DNA of 64,000 nucleotides, taken from the NCBI RefSeq assembly GCF_900114535.1, contig NZ_FOTK01000026.1:1-64000 (forward strand). The letters are read 5' to 3'. This DNA comes from Methylobacterium pseudosasicola. Lineage in GTDB: Bacteria > Pseudomonadota > Alphaproteobacteria > Rhizobiales > Beijerinckiaceae. A program made the translations under genes and the position numbers. This document shows positions 43,945-52,102 of the stretch, one piece after another (position 1 is the stretch's first letter; the number at the start of each line of letters is the position of its first letter). The notes under the pieces were generated by a model, which saw only the letters and a program-made list of their open reading frames with translations, was not told where the DNA came from and ran no database searches.

Positions 43945-44856
43945 TTGAGCAAGGGTCCAAAGCGCGAGCGCGGAATTCTCGTCAAACCCGAAATAGTAAG
44001 AGATGTGATGACCAAGCTTGGCCTGCACCAAACAGCCCTCGCGAATGCATGCGGATTTGATCCAAGTATTATACGGAAAATGCTCTGGAAACATAAAGAT
44101 AACAATAGGATCGATATAGGAACTTTAAATACATTCATTAGAAAAGTCAAAGAAATATCGATAGAGTCAACCATACTGGAAGAAGGATTTAAGCCCTTGA
44201 TATTAATTCGAGAAGACTTAAGATATATCGAGGCAACTCACAATAATCAGGCAACATCTACGCAATCTTCGGTTGCTCGTGTAAGCACGTCTAATTCGTC
44301 CGAATTGGCATTCTTGATTACTCCTAAGGAAGGTCCGGGTCTCAACGATCGCCCAAATCCTATGAATATTCGAAAGATTTATGATGGGGATGCATATCAG
44401 TTTTGCGGACATTTTAAGATCAAGGTTTTGACGGACTGCGAAGTAACTAAAGTATGGATGAGAGTCTCTAAAGAAGGTCTTGATGCCCCCTCTACTTCTT
44501 CTGGAAGGAGTTCTGGTCAGCTGTGGCTAGAAGAATTGGGAAGAGGCGGCACTATTAGACTTGGGCTTCGGCATCTGAATTTTGATAAGAAAAGCAATTT
44601 AATTGCAACCGAGAAGCTTGCAAAAGGCGATATTAAAGATTTTTATATTTCTGATAAATGCGTTGGATATACAGACTCAAAGGATCCAGAGGCCAACCAT
44701 ATATCGTACTGGATGACGAACGTCGAACAAACTATAGAAATATCATACAAAACTGATGGCGCAAGATATACGGAGTGCCACGTATTCTATTTCCAAGACG
44801 GGTATTTCCCGTATGGAAGTATAAGGCTTTTGAGATCTTACCGCGAGATCGATTAA
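43945..44856 (+). CDS. AT-rich orphan protein with N-terminal helix-turn-helix
   Basis: About 303 residues from TTG 43945 just after GGGAGAGG; no ATG in a good position gives a complete helix-turn-helix. Residues about 15-60 (VRDVMTKLGLHQTALANACGFDPSIIRKML) look like a helix-turn-helix. A low-complexity linker follows (many Ser, Thr and Gln, about 105-120). Residues 125-303 appear strand-rich, ending in YFQDGYFPYGSIRLL, and could be a ligand or nucleic-acid binding domain. No family is recognised. Codon use is strikingly AT-rich against all neighbours, a sign of recent transfer. Confidence 0.6.
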   Translation: MSKGPKRERGILVKPEIVRDVMTKLGLHQTALANACGFDPSIIRKMLWKHKDNNRIDIGTLNTFIRKVKEISIESTILEEGFKPLILIREDLRYIEATHNNQATSTQSSVARVSTSNSSELAFLITPKEGPGLNDRPNPMNIRKIYDGDAYQFCGHFKIKVLTDCEVTKVWMRVSKEGLDAPSTSSGRSSGQLWLEELGRGGTIRLGLRHLNFDKKSNLIATEKLAKGDIKDFYISDKCVGYTDSKDPEANHISYWMTNVEQTIEISYKTDGARYTECHVFYFQDGYFPYGSIRLLRSYREID

Positions 44857-45598
44857 GTTAGGCTGCCAAACTTAGTCAGTTTCACTTTGGGGATCTAGTA
44901 GTGATCTGATCCGTATTTATGCTGTCTACGCCAAACCCCCAAGCTGGACATTTTTGTCTCGGTGAAGAAGGTTCGGATAAGGGATGCGTCGATCGCAAGC
45001 CGCGTTACCGGTGCCCCCGCCGATCTCTGGGCAACCTCGAACGCGTTTCGCTGATGTATCACAACGCTAGGATGCTGTGGCCGCCGGGCGAACCATCCTG
45101 TCTTAACGGCAGCTGTCGGGCTTCAAGCGGCCATTCAAGTGGTTTCGCCCCAAGGTCCGATGTTGGCGCAAATCAGAAGGGTCGCCTTGTTTGAACCTGC
45201 TAACTGATGGGCTTGTCTTGCAGTCCACGCCTACGTCGCGTCTCTGGAGCGCTGCCTTCTGCGCTCGCGTGCTCGCTAGAAACTCTACGACCAAACGTGT
45301 GTCTACCACTTCGTTTCGGCCAGCGTGTCGCTTGCAATCCTGCGTAACGCTCCGGAACTCGGGACGCTGATTGGCAATCGGCATAGACGCTTCACGTCCT
45401 GGCCGTCATGGACAGGTACGATGTATTCTCTATTCCCGCCGTGAAGCCTGCCTGACACCTGGTAACGCGCGTCCAGCAATATGCAGGTTGCTATAACCAG
45501 CAGATAGACCGCGTCACAACATTACCAACCCGGGAAGTATAGCACTCGGTATACGGGGGGGCGCACAGGTGGCTCACACCGTACGCGCATGGGGCACG
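44857..45598. other. 742-base region without a supported gene
   Basis: Several short frames exist on both strands (for example 44919-45194 plus and 45103-45384 minus), but none has recognisable motifs or ribosome sites. The composition is mixed. It may be decayed mobile-element DNA. Confidence 0.3.
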
Positions 45599-45937
45599 TC
45601 AGTCCGCGGGGCAAGGTAGCCGGCCCTTCCAGCGCCGGAACAGCACGTTGTCATGCAGCATGGCGCCGCTCGGGAACACGAGCAAGTCGGTATCGTATGG
45701 GACAACGTTGCCTCCGTTCGCGTAGCACCTCGCCGACGTCACGCGGCCGTGGCTGAGCCGGACCGCCCGGCAACCGAGCCCGTCGATGCCGAGACCGCCG
45801 TTCTCCATGACGACGATCGGCAGGACCTGCTCCCCGTTCGTGGGGCAGAACACCCCGGCCTGCGGCAGGAGCCACGTCGTGTCGGCGGCCGCCGGGACGG
45901 CGAGGGCGGCCAGGGCGATGGAGAGGACGGTACGCAT
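45599..45937 (-). CDS. small exported protein of unknown function
   Basis: 112 residues from ATG 45937. The N-terminus is a typical Sec signal peptide (MRTVLSIALAALAVPAAA, cleavage after A18). The mature part holds four cysteines that could form two disulfides, so a periplasmic or secreted location is likely. The start overlaps the stop of the upstream gene as ATGA. No family is recognised. Confidence 0.6.
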   Translation of the reverse strand: MRTVLSIALAALAVPAAADTTWLLPQAGVFCPTNGEQVLPIVVMENGGLGIDGLGCRAVRLSHGRVTSARCYANGGNVVPYDTDLLVFPSGAMLHDNVLFRRWKGRLPCPAD

Positions 45938-46302
45938 CACGGGAATCCCGAACGAGGGGCGAGGCACCAGGCGGTGCCGTCGGCTTCGAGCCAGACGGCG
46001 GCCGCGCTGCTGATGGGGGTGCCGTCAGCGAGCCGGAATCCCGGCGCGCTGAGGCGGTAGTGGAAGCGGAAGGCCCCGGGCGGGCGGGGCACGCCGACGA
46101 GGGGGAGGCCTCGGGCCACGGCGTGGACGTCCCGGGATCCGGTCCGCAGGCACCGCAGGCGGGAGGCCTCCGAGGCCCGGAACGTCACGCCGGCCAGCGC
46201 GATCGCCGGGACGTGCCCGACGACCCGGCCGTCGACCCGCAGGCTCCAGGCGCGGCGGGTCAGGTTCCGGTAGGCCTTAACGCCGGCTCTTGCGGTCGGC
46301 AT
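45937..46302 (-). CDS. conserved hypothetical protein
   Basis: 121 residues. The N-terminal half has the pattern KAYRNLTRRAWSLR, VVGHVPAIAL and FRASEASRLRCLRTGSRDVHA, a combination I recognise from uncharacterised proteins of mobile DNA in Methylobacterium and relatives. No catalytic residues are apparent. It overlaps the preceding gene by 26 bases and the following one by ATGA, so it is part of the four-gene minus-strand operon led by the AAA+ ATPase. Confidence 0.6.
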   Translation of the reverse strand: MPTARAGVKAYRNLTRRAWSLRVDGRVVGHVPAIALAGVTFRASEASRLRCLRTGSRDVHAVARGLPLVGVPRPPGAFRFHYRLSAPGFRLADGTPISSAAAVWLEADGTAWCLAPRSGFP

Positions 46303-46879
46303 GGGCGTCGCACAGCGTCCGGATCCACCCGCCGGGCCTCACGGATCCGGGCGCGCCGCAGTGCTCGCACACGGCCCCGGACAGCCACTCCGCGGCCGCG
46401 ATTGTCTCCATCATCCACGGCGGGGTGCTGCCCCGGACGTACCAGCGCAGGGTCCCAAACTTCTGCTTGACCTGGCATGTCCGGGATCCCGCCGGGACGC
46501 CCGCCTCCAGGATCGACTCCGCCGCGGCGGCGAGCATCCAGTGCCAGCCCGCCGGCGTCTCCAGGGTGTCGGTGAATACCGTCGGGTATTCCCGGTGCAG
46601 GTCGAGGTAGCTCTCGGCCGGGATTTCGCGGGGCTGCTGGCTGCCCTGCCAGCGCAGGGCGATCATGCGGCTCGTGAGCTCGGCGACGTGGGCCCTTTCC
46701 GGGGCCCCTCCGGCGCCGACGCGGGGCCGCGACAGCCGGGGGATGTCCCACCGGACCTGGGGGCCGGCCCCGCTCCTGTCGATCGTGGCGACCGTGATGC
46801 CGGCGGCGCCGTCGCCAAGGGTCTGCGTCAGGTAGGGCATCGCCTGCGCGGTGATCACGCTGTCCATGTCGCTCTCCAT
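46277..46879 (-). CDS. phage-type hypothetical protein with C-terminal zinc ribbon
   Basis: 200 residues from ATG 46879, with TGGAGCG upstream. The middle contains VKQKFGTLRWYV, a segment frequent in uncharacterised phage proteins. The C-terminus has CEHCGAPG followed by CDAHAD, a possible zinc-binding site. It lies 11 bases after the AAA+ ATPase gene. Function unknown. Confidence 0.6.
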   Translation of the reverse strand: MESDMDSVITAQAMPYLTQTLGDGAAGITVATIDRSGAGPQVRWDIPRLSRPRVGAGGAPERAHVAELTSRMIALRWQGSQQPREIPAESYLDLHREYPTVFTDTLETPAGWHWMLAAAAESILEAGVPAGSRTCQVKQKFGTLRWYVRGSTPPWMMETIAAAEWLSGAVCEHCGAPGSVRPGGWIRTLCDAHADRKSRR

Positions 46880-46890
46880 CGCTCCAGGGG

Positions 46891-48594
46891 TCACTGCCGG
46901 GGACCGGCTTCGCGGGCATCGAGGACGGCCTGGACGAGGCGGCGCAGGGCGCGCAGGCTGCCCCCGCCCCAGTTCGCCTCTAGGGCCTCCCATTCCCACC
47001 ACTCGAACGGGGGCACCCAGGCCTCGTCGAGGCCTCGGTCGGCCCGGACGTCGGCCAGGATGGAGGTCGCCAGCGGGCGCAGGTGCTCCGGCCCGGGGTC
47101 TGGCATCCGCAAGATGAGGCACCGGTCGAGGAGCGGGCGCGGGACGGTGTCCAGGCTATTCGCCGTGAGGATCCATTGGACGTGACTGATGTCCACGTCC
47201 GCCTGCAGATAGATGTCCTTGTATCGCGCGGCGGTCTCCACGCCGAGCTGGTTGATCAGGGCGTCGGCCGCGTTGCCGTTTTGCCTGGACGTGGCCATCT
47301 TATCGACCTCGTCCATGACGATGAGCGGGTTCGCGACCTTCGTCCGGATCAGCTCGCGCACGGGGGCGGAGAATCCCCCGCTCGACCAGCCCCGGGCCAC
47401 GCCGGCCACGGTCATGGCGTCCATGGCGCCGCCCATGCTGTAGAGCGCCGGGCTGAGGTCGAGGACCTCGCCGTAGCGGCGGGCCAGGCGCGTCTTCCCG
47501 CAGCCGGGCTCCCCGACGAGGAGGAGCGGCGGATTCCTGACGACGTCCTGTCCGGCGAGCGGCCGGAGCAGCCGGTCAACGATGGCGTGCCCGTGGGGGC
47601 AGTCGGCGAGCAGCTCGGCCCGCACCGCCGCCAGGTCCGCCGGCGGCGTCACCAGCGGCAGCGCCACTCTCACGATCGCCGCGGCCTGCTTGACCGCGTC
47701 GTTCTCGCCCTTGCCGGCCTTCTGGACGTGCGAGACGTCCCTGACGACGACCACGCTCGGGACGCTGGGCAGCTCGGGGACCGGGTCGCTGTAGGTCTTG
47801 CCGTCCTCCGGCGCCGCGGCCTTTGGCTCCGGCAGCGGGTTGATCCCGGCCCGGTCCTCGCGCACCAGGCGGTCGAGCTCGGCGAGGTCGTCGACGGGTG
47901 GCTCCGGCGGGGCCGGGGGCTCGTCGAGAACGCCCTGGACGAGCGAGAGGACGTGCGTGAACCCCCTGATGATCGGTCCGCTAGACTCGACCTGCACGTG
48001 CCTGGACTCGGGCAGGTAGACGCCCACGTCCACGTTCTCCTCGTCGAACCCGTCGAGCTGACCGGCCGTGGCGAGGTAGTCGATCGCCGACCGGGCGAGG
48101 CCCCACGTCACAACGTCGACGTAGCCTGAGTGCGGCCTGTTCACGAAGTATTGGACGCACAGCATCGCGCAGCGGCGGTTCGCTTCGGCGCTGCCGATCG
48201 CCGCGAGCCAGCAGGCGCAGCGGTTGCCGAGGTCCTCCAGGACGCGCGCCGTCTCAGACAGGACCGGGCGCTTGCCGCCGCCTTCGGACATGACGTCGAC
48301 GACGGCGTGGCACTCGTCCATCAGGAATCGGATCGCCCCGGCCGTAGGCGTGGCGAGCACGCCCTGCACCCCCAGGGCGACCTTCGGCGGCAGCTTGTGG
48401 GGGGAGGCCTCGTCCGCGAGCGGCCCCAGGACGGCCTTGGCGTCGGCGTAGACGTCGCCGCCGACCATCTCGGCCCCGGACAGGACCTCCAGCGTCGACG
48501 GGATGGGATGCTCGTCGCTCGGCCAGCGCGCCTTCTCGAACAGGTGGCGATGCTGGCGCACGGACGCCTTGACGTTCTCGAATACCTTGGACAT
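46891..48594 (-). CDS. AAA+ ATPase, Lon-like core without protease domain
   Basis: 567 residues. The first 220 are helical and unique, residues 225-290 are a proline- and acid-rich linker, and the C-terminal part is an AAA+ module with Walker A GEPGCGKT (361-368), Walker B LIVMDEVD (424-431) and arginine-finger region PRPLLDRC. The module resembles that of Lon, but no Ser-Lys protease domain follows. It heads an operon with a zinc-ribbon protein, a conserved hypothetical and an exported protein. It may be a remodelling motor for an unknown partner. Confidence 0.75.
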   Translation of the reverse strand: MSKVFENVKASVRQHRHLFEKARWPSDEHPIPSTLEVLSGAEMVGGDVYADAKAVLGPLADEASPHKLPPKVALGVQGVLATPTAGAIRFLMDECHAVVDVMSEGGGKRPVLSETARVLEDLGNRCACWLAAIGSAEANRRCAMLCVQYFVNRPHSGYVDVVTWGLARSAIDYLATAGQLDGFDEENVDVGVYLPESRHVQVESSGPIIRGFTHVLSLVQGVLDEPPAPPEPPVDDLAELDRLVREDRAGINPLPEPKAAAPEDGKTYSDPVPELPSVPSVVVVRDVSHVQKAGKGENDAVKQAAAIVRVALPLVTPPADLAAVRAELLADCPHGHAIVDRLLRPLAGQDVVRNPPLLLVGEPGCGKTRLARRYGEVLDLSPALYSMGGAMDAMTVAGVARGWSSGGFSAPVRELIRTKVANPLIVMDEVDKMATSRQNGNAADALINQLGVETAARYKDIYLQADVDISHVQWILTANSLDTVPRPLLDRCLILRMPDPGPEHLRPLATSILADVRADRGLDEAWVPPFEWWEWEALEANWGGGSLRALRRLVQAVLDAREAGPRQ

Positions 48595-49009
48595 GGGGGG
48601 ATGCTCATTGAAACGGACGCGCAGGGGCGCCGAGCCGGGAGGCTCAGGCGGCGGAGGGGGCGCGTTTCGGTTTCAGGAGCGTGCTCATGGCGAGGATACT
48701 GTCAGGTCAGGAATCCGGCCGCAACGGCCGACTGAAGACTTGGTTGAGAAATCCCTGGGCGGAAGGGGGCGCGATTATTGGGTGATCGGGAAGGCGATCC
48801 GTCACCGAAAAATAGCATGCCCCGCCCGGGCTCTCTCTGTGCGTTGGTCTAGCGCACCTCGACGCGGAGATAGCCTGGGCGCGAGGCTTCTGCAGTGGAT
48901 CGAGGGCGCCTGAGACGTCCGGACGTGTCGGAACACTGCATAGTGTTGCGCGGCCGCCTCTGTGCGAATCCGGCGATGGTGCAACCCTGTGGGGCAGGAG
49001 GGTTGCCCC
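48595..49009. other. 415-base divergent gap
   Basis: Between the AAA+ ATPase operon and the plus-strand small-gene operon. Promoters for both must lie here. A 14-codon frame at 48644-48688 (minus) is too short to judge. No hairpin or operator stands out. Confidence 0.3.
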
Positions 49010-49423
49010 ATGCACATCGACATCAGCGACGTGGCGCGCGTCATGGCCGCGCTGTCCCCGGACGAGCGGGCCTCGCTCGACGCTCGGGTCGACAAGCTCA
49101 AGCGCGACGAGGCCTTCCTCAAGGAACAGGCGATCGCCGAGCTTCGGGCCATGTCCGACAACGAGGTGATCGTCCGCGCCCTGAACGCGGGCAAGAGCGC
49201 CGCGAGGGTCCTGTACGACAACCCGACCATGATCGAGATCGACGAGGTCCTTCGTGTGCTGCGCGAGGCCGGCTTCTCGCGCGAGGAGCCCAAGCAGAAC
49301 ATCGAGTTCATCTACCCCGGTGGGAAGCACATCGAGATCTACGGCAGCAAGGAGGCACTGGAGAGCGTGAGGGATGACCTCTGCGGCGCCTTCCCCGGCA
49401 TGAAATACAGCAAGGGAGCCTGA
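49010..49423 (+). CDS. hypothetical protein, paralogue of the next gene
   Basis: 137 residues from ATG 49010 after GGAGGG. Residues 1-95 are helical and align with those of the following gene: an AALSP/AALPQ start, a charged helix, a central acidic segment and the shared GFSREEP/GFTREQP end. The C-terminal 40 residues are strand-rich and differ. No family is recognised. It opens a run of eight short, mostly overlapping genes. Confidence 0.6.
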   Translation: MHIDISDVARVMAALSPDERASLDARVDKLKRDEAFLKEQAIAELRAMSDNEVIVRALNAGKSAARVLYDNPTMIEIDEVLRVLREAGFSREEPKQNIEFIYPGGKHIEIYGSKEALESVRDDLCGAFPGMKYSKGA

Positions 49424-49426
49424 GCC

Positions 49427-49873
49427 ATGGAAATCGAGCAAGTCGCCGAGATGGCGCGCGCGTTCGCCGCGCTGCCCCAGTCCCACCGGGACTTCTTCGA
49501 CGGATTGGTCGCCGACGAGCGGGCCAAGGACGCCAAGGACAAGCGGATCGCCAAGCTGCGGACGATGCGTGACTTCCAGGCGCTGGACTTCATCCTGAAG
49601 GATGCCCGCCGCGGCATGACGATCTTCGACCTGGACGTGCACGCGGTCGCCAGGGGGCTGGTGGAAGCCGGCTTCACGCGCGAGCAGCCGCTCGCCGCTC
49701 CCGCATTCCAGGATGGCGTCACGTACGCCAAGGGCGACCGCGTCCAGGTCCGCGGGGTCGTCTACGAGTGCCTCAACGACGGCGTGACGGCCTTCTTCCA
49801 CGTCTTCCGCGGCAGGGACGGCCGGGGCGTGGAGAGCACCCGGATCACGTCGCCCGAATGGAAGGTCGTCTGA
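49427..49873 (+). CDS. hypothetical protein with carbohydrate-binding-like C-terminal segment
   Basis: 148 residues, three bases after its paralogue. The N-terminal 90 residues repeat the helical unit of the upstream gene. The C-terminal 50 (GVTYAKGDRVQVRGVVYECLNDG...) resemble the short beta modules of phage tail and chitin-binding proteins, where a YxxGDxVxxxGxxY pattern is common. This suggests a virion or surface role, or a reused module. Function unknown. Confidence 0.58.
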   Translation: MEIEQVAEMARAFAALPQSHRDFFDGLVADERAKDAKDKRIAKLRTMRDFQALDFILKDARRGMTIFDLDVHAVARGLVEAGFTREQPLAAPAFQDGVTYAKGDRVQVRGVVYECLNDGVTAFFHVFRGRDGRGVESTRITSPEWKVV

Positions 49874-49875
49874 CG

Positions 49876-50463
49876 ATGGCCGACACCCTCATGGACATGG
49901 TCAGGGCCGAGCGCGCCACCCTGGAGGCGGACCGGGTCGGCACGGTCGACGAGCGCCTGAGCCGGGTTAACGCCCGTTTCCGGGTCGCCTGCACGGGCGT
50001 GACGGCCAACGTCCACGCTCTCGGCCGCATCCTCCGGCTGCGCGAGCTGGAGATCCACGTGACCACGATGGACGCGCCGGTCGGCTGGCCGGCAACCTGG
50101 GTCGAGTGGGAGCTGGCCTGCATCCTGTCCCAGGCCCTGGGGCACGGCCCGCACACCAGCGCGTACGTGACGCCGAAGTTCACCGGATCCCTGGAGGCCG
50201 CCCGCTCCTTCGTCGCCGGCACGCTCCCCGGGTTCTGGGTCTCGTCGGGCCTGTGCGCCCTGACGGGCCACGCGTCGATCGGCGCCGACTACAACGGCCC
50301 CGACGGCGAGCGCCTGCACCGCGAGTGGCCCACCGACCGGACGCCCTGCGACTGGAGCGAGGACCTGCCCCCCGGGGACGGCCCGCACATCGAGGCCATG
50401 GCGATCCTGGCCTGCGCCGTCCGGGCGCTCGCCCACAAGCTGCAGCTGGAGGCCTCGGCGTGA
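49876..50463 (+). CDS. hypothetical protein
   Basis: 195 residues from ATG 49876, two bases after the preceding gene. The protein is mostly helical at the N-terminus, contains several tryptophans (GWPATWVEWEL) and a cluster with EWPTDRTPCDW, and ends in an alanine-rich helix. I recognise no domain. The stop overlaps the next start (GTGAG), in keeping with one polycistronic message. Confidence 0.6.
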   Translation: MADTLMDMVRAERATLEADRVGTVDERLSRVNARFRVACTGVTANVHALGRILRLRELEIHVTTMDAPVGWPATWVEWELACILSQALGHGPHTSAYVTPKFTGSLEAARSFVAGTLPGFWVSSGLCALTGHASIGADYNGPDGERLHREWPTDRTPCDWSEDLPPGDGPHIEAMAILACAVRALAHKLQLEASA

Positions 50464-50781
50464 GTAAGCTCCACTACGTCCGGGTCCGCCGGGCCCGCGG
50501 GCTGGCCATGCCGCTGCCGACCAAGCCGAAGGCGCGCCCGCTCGGGCCGAAGGTGCTCTGCTACTGGCGGGACGTCCCGATCCGCATGCGGGCCGATGTC
50601 GAGAAGGCCGGGACCTGGGACGAGTTCCTTGACACGATGGCGGCCGAGCAGGGGCACGCCCTGTCGCTCGACACCTTCCCCCCGCTTCATGATCGGGCAG
50701 GGCATCGATGCCGTCATGAAGCTGGTGCCCGAGCACGAGCGGCACGCCGTGCGACGGGATTTCTGGCGCGCGTCCGCGTAG
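50460..50781 (+). pseudogene. hypothetical protein gene interrupted by a frameshift at a C6 run
   Basis: From GTG 50460 the product reads MSKLHYVRVRRARG... to about residue 74 (SLDTFP). The natural continuation (RFMIGQGIDAVMKLVPEHE and on to a stop at 50779-50781) is one base out of frame. Removing one C from the run 50678-50683 restores a single protein of about 106 residues. It could be a mutation, a sequence error at a homopolymer, or slippage. No family is recognised. Confidence 0.6.
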
Positions 50782-50783
50782 CC

Positions 50784-50900
50784 ATGGACCGCAAGAGCGT
50801 GGGCGATCGCCGCAAGTGGGACGCCCTTGCCGACATCGAGCGCGCCCGCATCGCCGGGCCACCTTCCTTCTTCAGCTGGCTCTTTGGGAGGGCAGCATGA
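50784..50900 (+). CDS. very small protein
   Basis: 38 residues from ATG 50784, two bases after the interrupted gene and overlapping the next start as ATGA. A charged helix is followed by a short hydrophobic end (FFSWLFGRAA). Its tight placement between genes supports it as real, but no function can be proposed. Confidence 0.4.
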   Translation: MDRKSVGDRRKWDALADIERARIAGPPSFFSWLFGRAA

Positions 50901-51139
50901 CGATCGAGCCCACCGAGTTCGACATGGTCGCCCTGGCGCGCCGGGGCCTGCAGGCGCTGCTCGACGACGCGGCCGCCGAGGTGGGGCTGGCGCGCCGGCA
51001 CGAGCTCTGGGACCGCCGGACGGGGCAGCTGACGCCCGAGTCTGAGGAGGCCAAGGCCACGGCGTTCGCCGCCTGGGTCGAGGCCGGCAAGCGGCTGCAG
51101 CGCTTCGACATGCTGCATCCGGAGCCCGTCGAGGCATGA
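50897..51139 (+). CDS. small hypothetical protein
   Basis: 80 residues from ATG 50897. It is entirely helical and charged, with an alanine-rich C-terminal helix (ATAFAAWVEAGKRLQRF). Both ends overlap neighbours by ATGA, so it is translated as part of the operon. No family is recognised. Confidence 0.5.
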   Translation: MTIEPTEFDMVALARRGLQALLDDAAAEVGLARRHELWDRRTGQLTPESEEAKATAFAAWVEAGKRLQRFDMLHPEPVEA

Positions 51140-51366
51140 GCCGCCCTGCCGATCCTGTGCCACAGCCCGTGGCACAAATGCCGGCCGCGGCTCGGGAGGC
51201 CGTCGCCCGCTACCTGCCGGGCGAGCCCGTCGAGCCGGCGTTCGCCCGCATGCTGGCCGCCTACGCGCGCTGCGAGCGGGGCTGCCTCGATCGGATCGAG
51301 GGCAACCCGGAGTGCCGGGATCTCTGCAGGCGGGCCGGACGCGCCCTCAACGGGAAGGAGGACTGA
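51136..51366 (+). CDS. small cysteine-containing hypothetical protein
   Basis: 76 residues. Four cysteines are spaced C-x3-C-x9-C-x3-C in CERGCLDRIEGNPECRDLC, which could be a metal site or two disulfides joining two helices. The rest is helical. It overlaps the preceding gene by ATGA and ends two bases before the Tad2-like gene. Function unknown. Confidence 0.5.
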   Translation: MSRPADPVPQPVAQMPAAAREAVARYLPGEPVEPAFARMLAAYARCERGCLDRIEGNPECRDLCRRAGRALNGKED

Positions 51367-51368
51367 CC

Positions 51369-51848
51369 ATGCGCGGTACCATCTGCCACAAGGACGGCCT
51401 GTTCTTCACCTTCTCGAACGTCAGCGACATGGTCTCGTCGCCCGTGCTGCCGCGTGCCGAGTTCGAGGCCTACTACCTCTACCAGGCCCGCCTTGAAGCC
51501 GAGGGGGAGCTCGCCCCCCGGATCGAGCGTGCCATCGCGCAGGGCTCCTCAAGCCGCGATGGCGAGACCGCCTACGACGTCGTCCGCGGCAACGCCGAGC
51601 GAGTCAGCCTCAAAAAGATCTTGGAGCGGGCAGACCACCTCGGCGGGATGGACTTCGCGACCGCGCTTGGCCTGCTGAAGGCCGCGGTTCGCGTCCGCCG
51701 ATTAGGGTGGGAGCGTCACGTCGTCAGCGAGGACCGTGGAAACGGCGTGCCGGTCCTTTCCCTCAAGCCTTCGATCTGGGACGGCATCGATCCCTATCAC
51801 CCCTGCTCGGACGACGTGCTCGCCACCGACTGGGAGGTCGTGCAGTGA
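51369..51848 (+). CDS. protein with C-terminal DUF2829 (Tad2-like) domain, candidate anti-Thoeris protein
   Basis: 159 residues. The last 66 or so match DUF2829 by eye: MDFATALGLLKAAVRVRRLGW at the start, a strand-rich middle and DDVLATDWEVV at the end. DUF2829 includes Tad2, a phage protein that sequesters the cyclic ADP-ribose signal of Thoeris defence. The N-terminal 90 residues are not recognised and are absent from plain Tad2. As last gene of a phage-like operon it could be anti-defence. DUF2829 proteins of unknown role are also common in prophages, so this is a candidate only. Confidence 0.62.
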   Translation: MRGTICHKDGLFFTFSNVSDMVSSPVLPRAEFEAYYLYQARLEAEGELAPRIERAIAQGSSSRDGETAYDVVRGNAERVSLKKILERADHLGGMDFATALGLLKAAVRVRRLGWERHVVSEDRGNGVPVLSLKPSIWDGIDPYHPCSDDVLATDWEVVQ

Positions 51849-51871
51849 CCCGCCCCGCCCCCTCGGCCGCC

Positions 51872-52102
51872 CTACTCGCCAAGCTCGCCCGGCGGTTCGG
51901 GTACGCCCCCGGGCACGCCGCCTGGGTCGCCCGGCAGACGGATCGCCAGGTCCTGTGCGAGGGTCTCCATGACGGCGGTGGGGATCTCCGACCCGTCCAG
52001 GGTGTCCAGCAGCACCGGGAATCCGCTTCCGCCGAAAGTCAGCTGCACGTTCAGCCAGCCGGGTTCGCGCCGGCTCGGGTCGATGTCGAGGACGTAGCGC
52101 AC
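51872..52102 (-). CDS. small hypothetical protein downstream of DUF433 gene
   Basis: 76 residues from GTG 52102, directly abutting the stop of the DUF433 gene. It begins strand-like (YVLDIDPSR, WLNVQLTF), continues with a helix and ends in a Gly-Pro rich tail. It does not look like the DUF5615 toxin usually paired with DUF433 antitoxins. Function unknown. Confidence 0.45.
   Translation of the reverse strand: MRYVLDIDPSRREPGWLNVQLTFGGSGFPVLLDTLDGSEIPTAVMETLAQDLAIRLPGDPGGVPGGVPEPPGELGE

Noticed and set aside
48644..48688. 14-codon frame before the AAA+ ATPase gene as a leader peptide
   Set aside because: It is too short, lacks a clear ribosome site and has no regulatory codon run.
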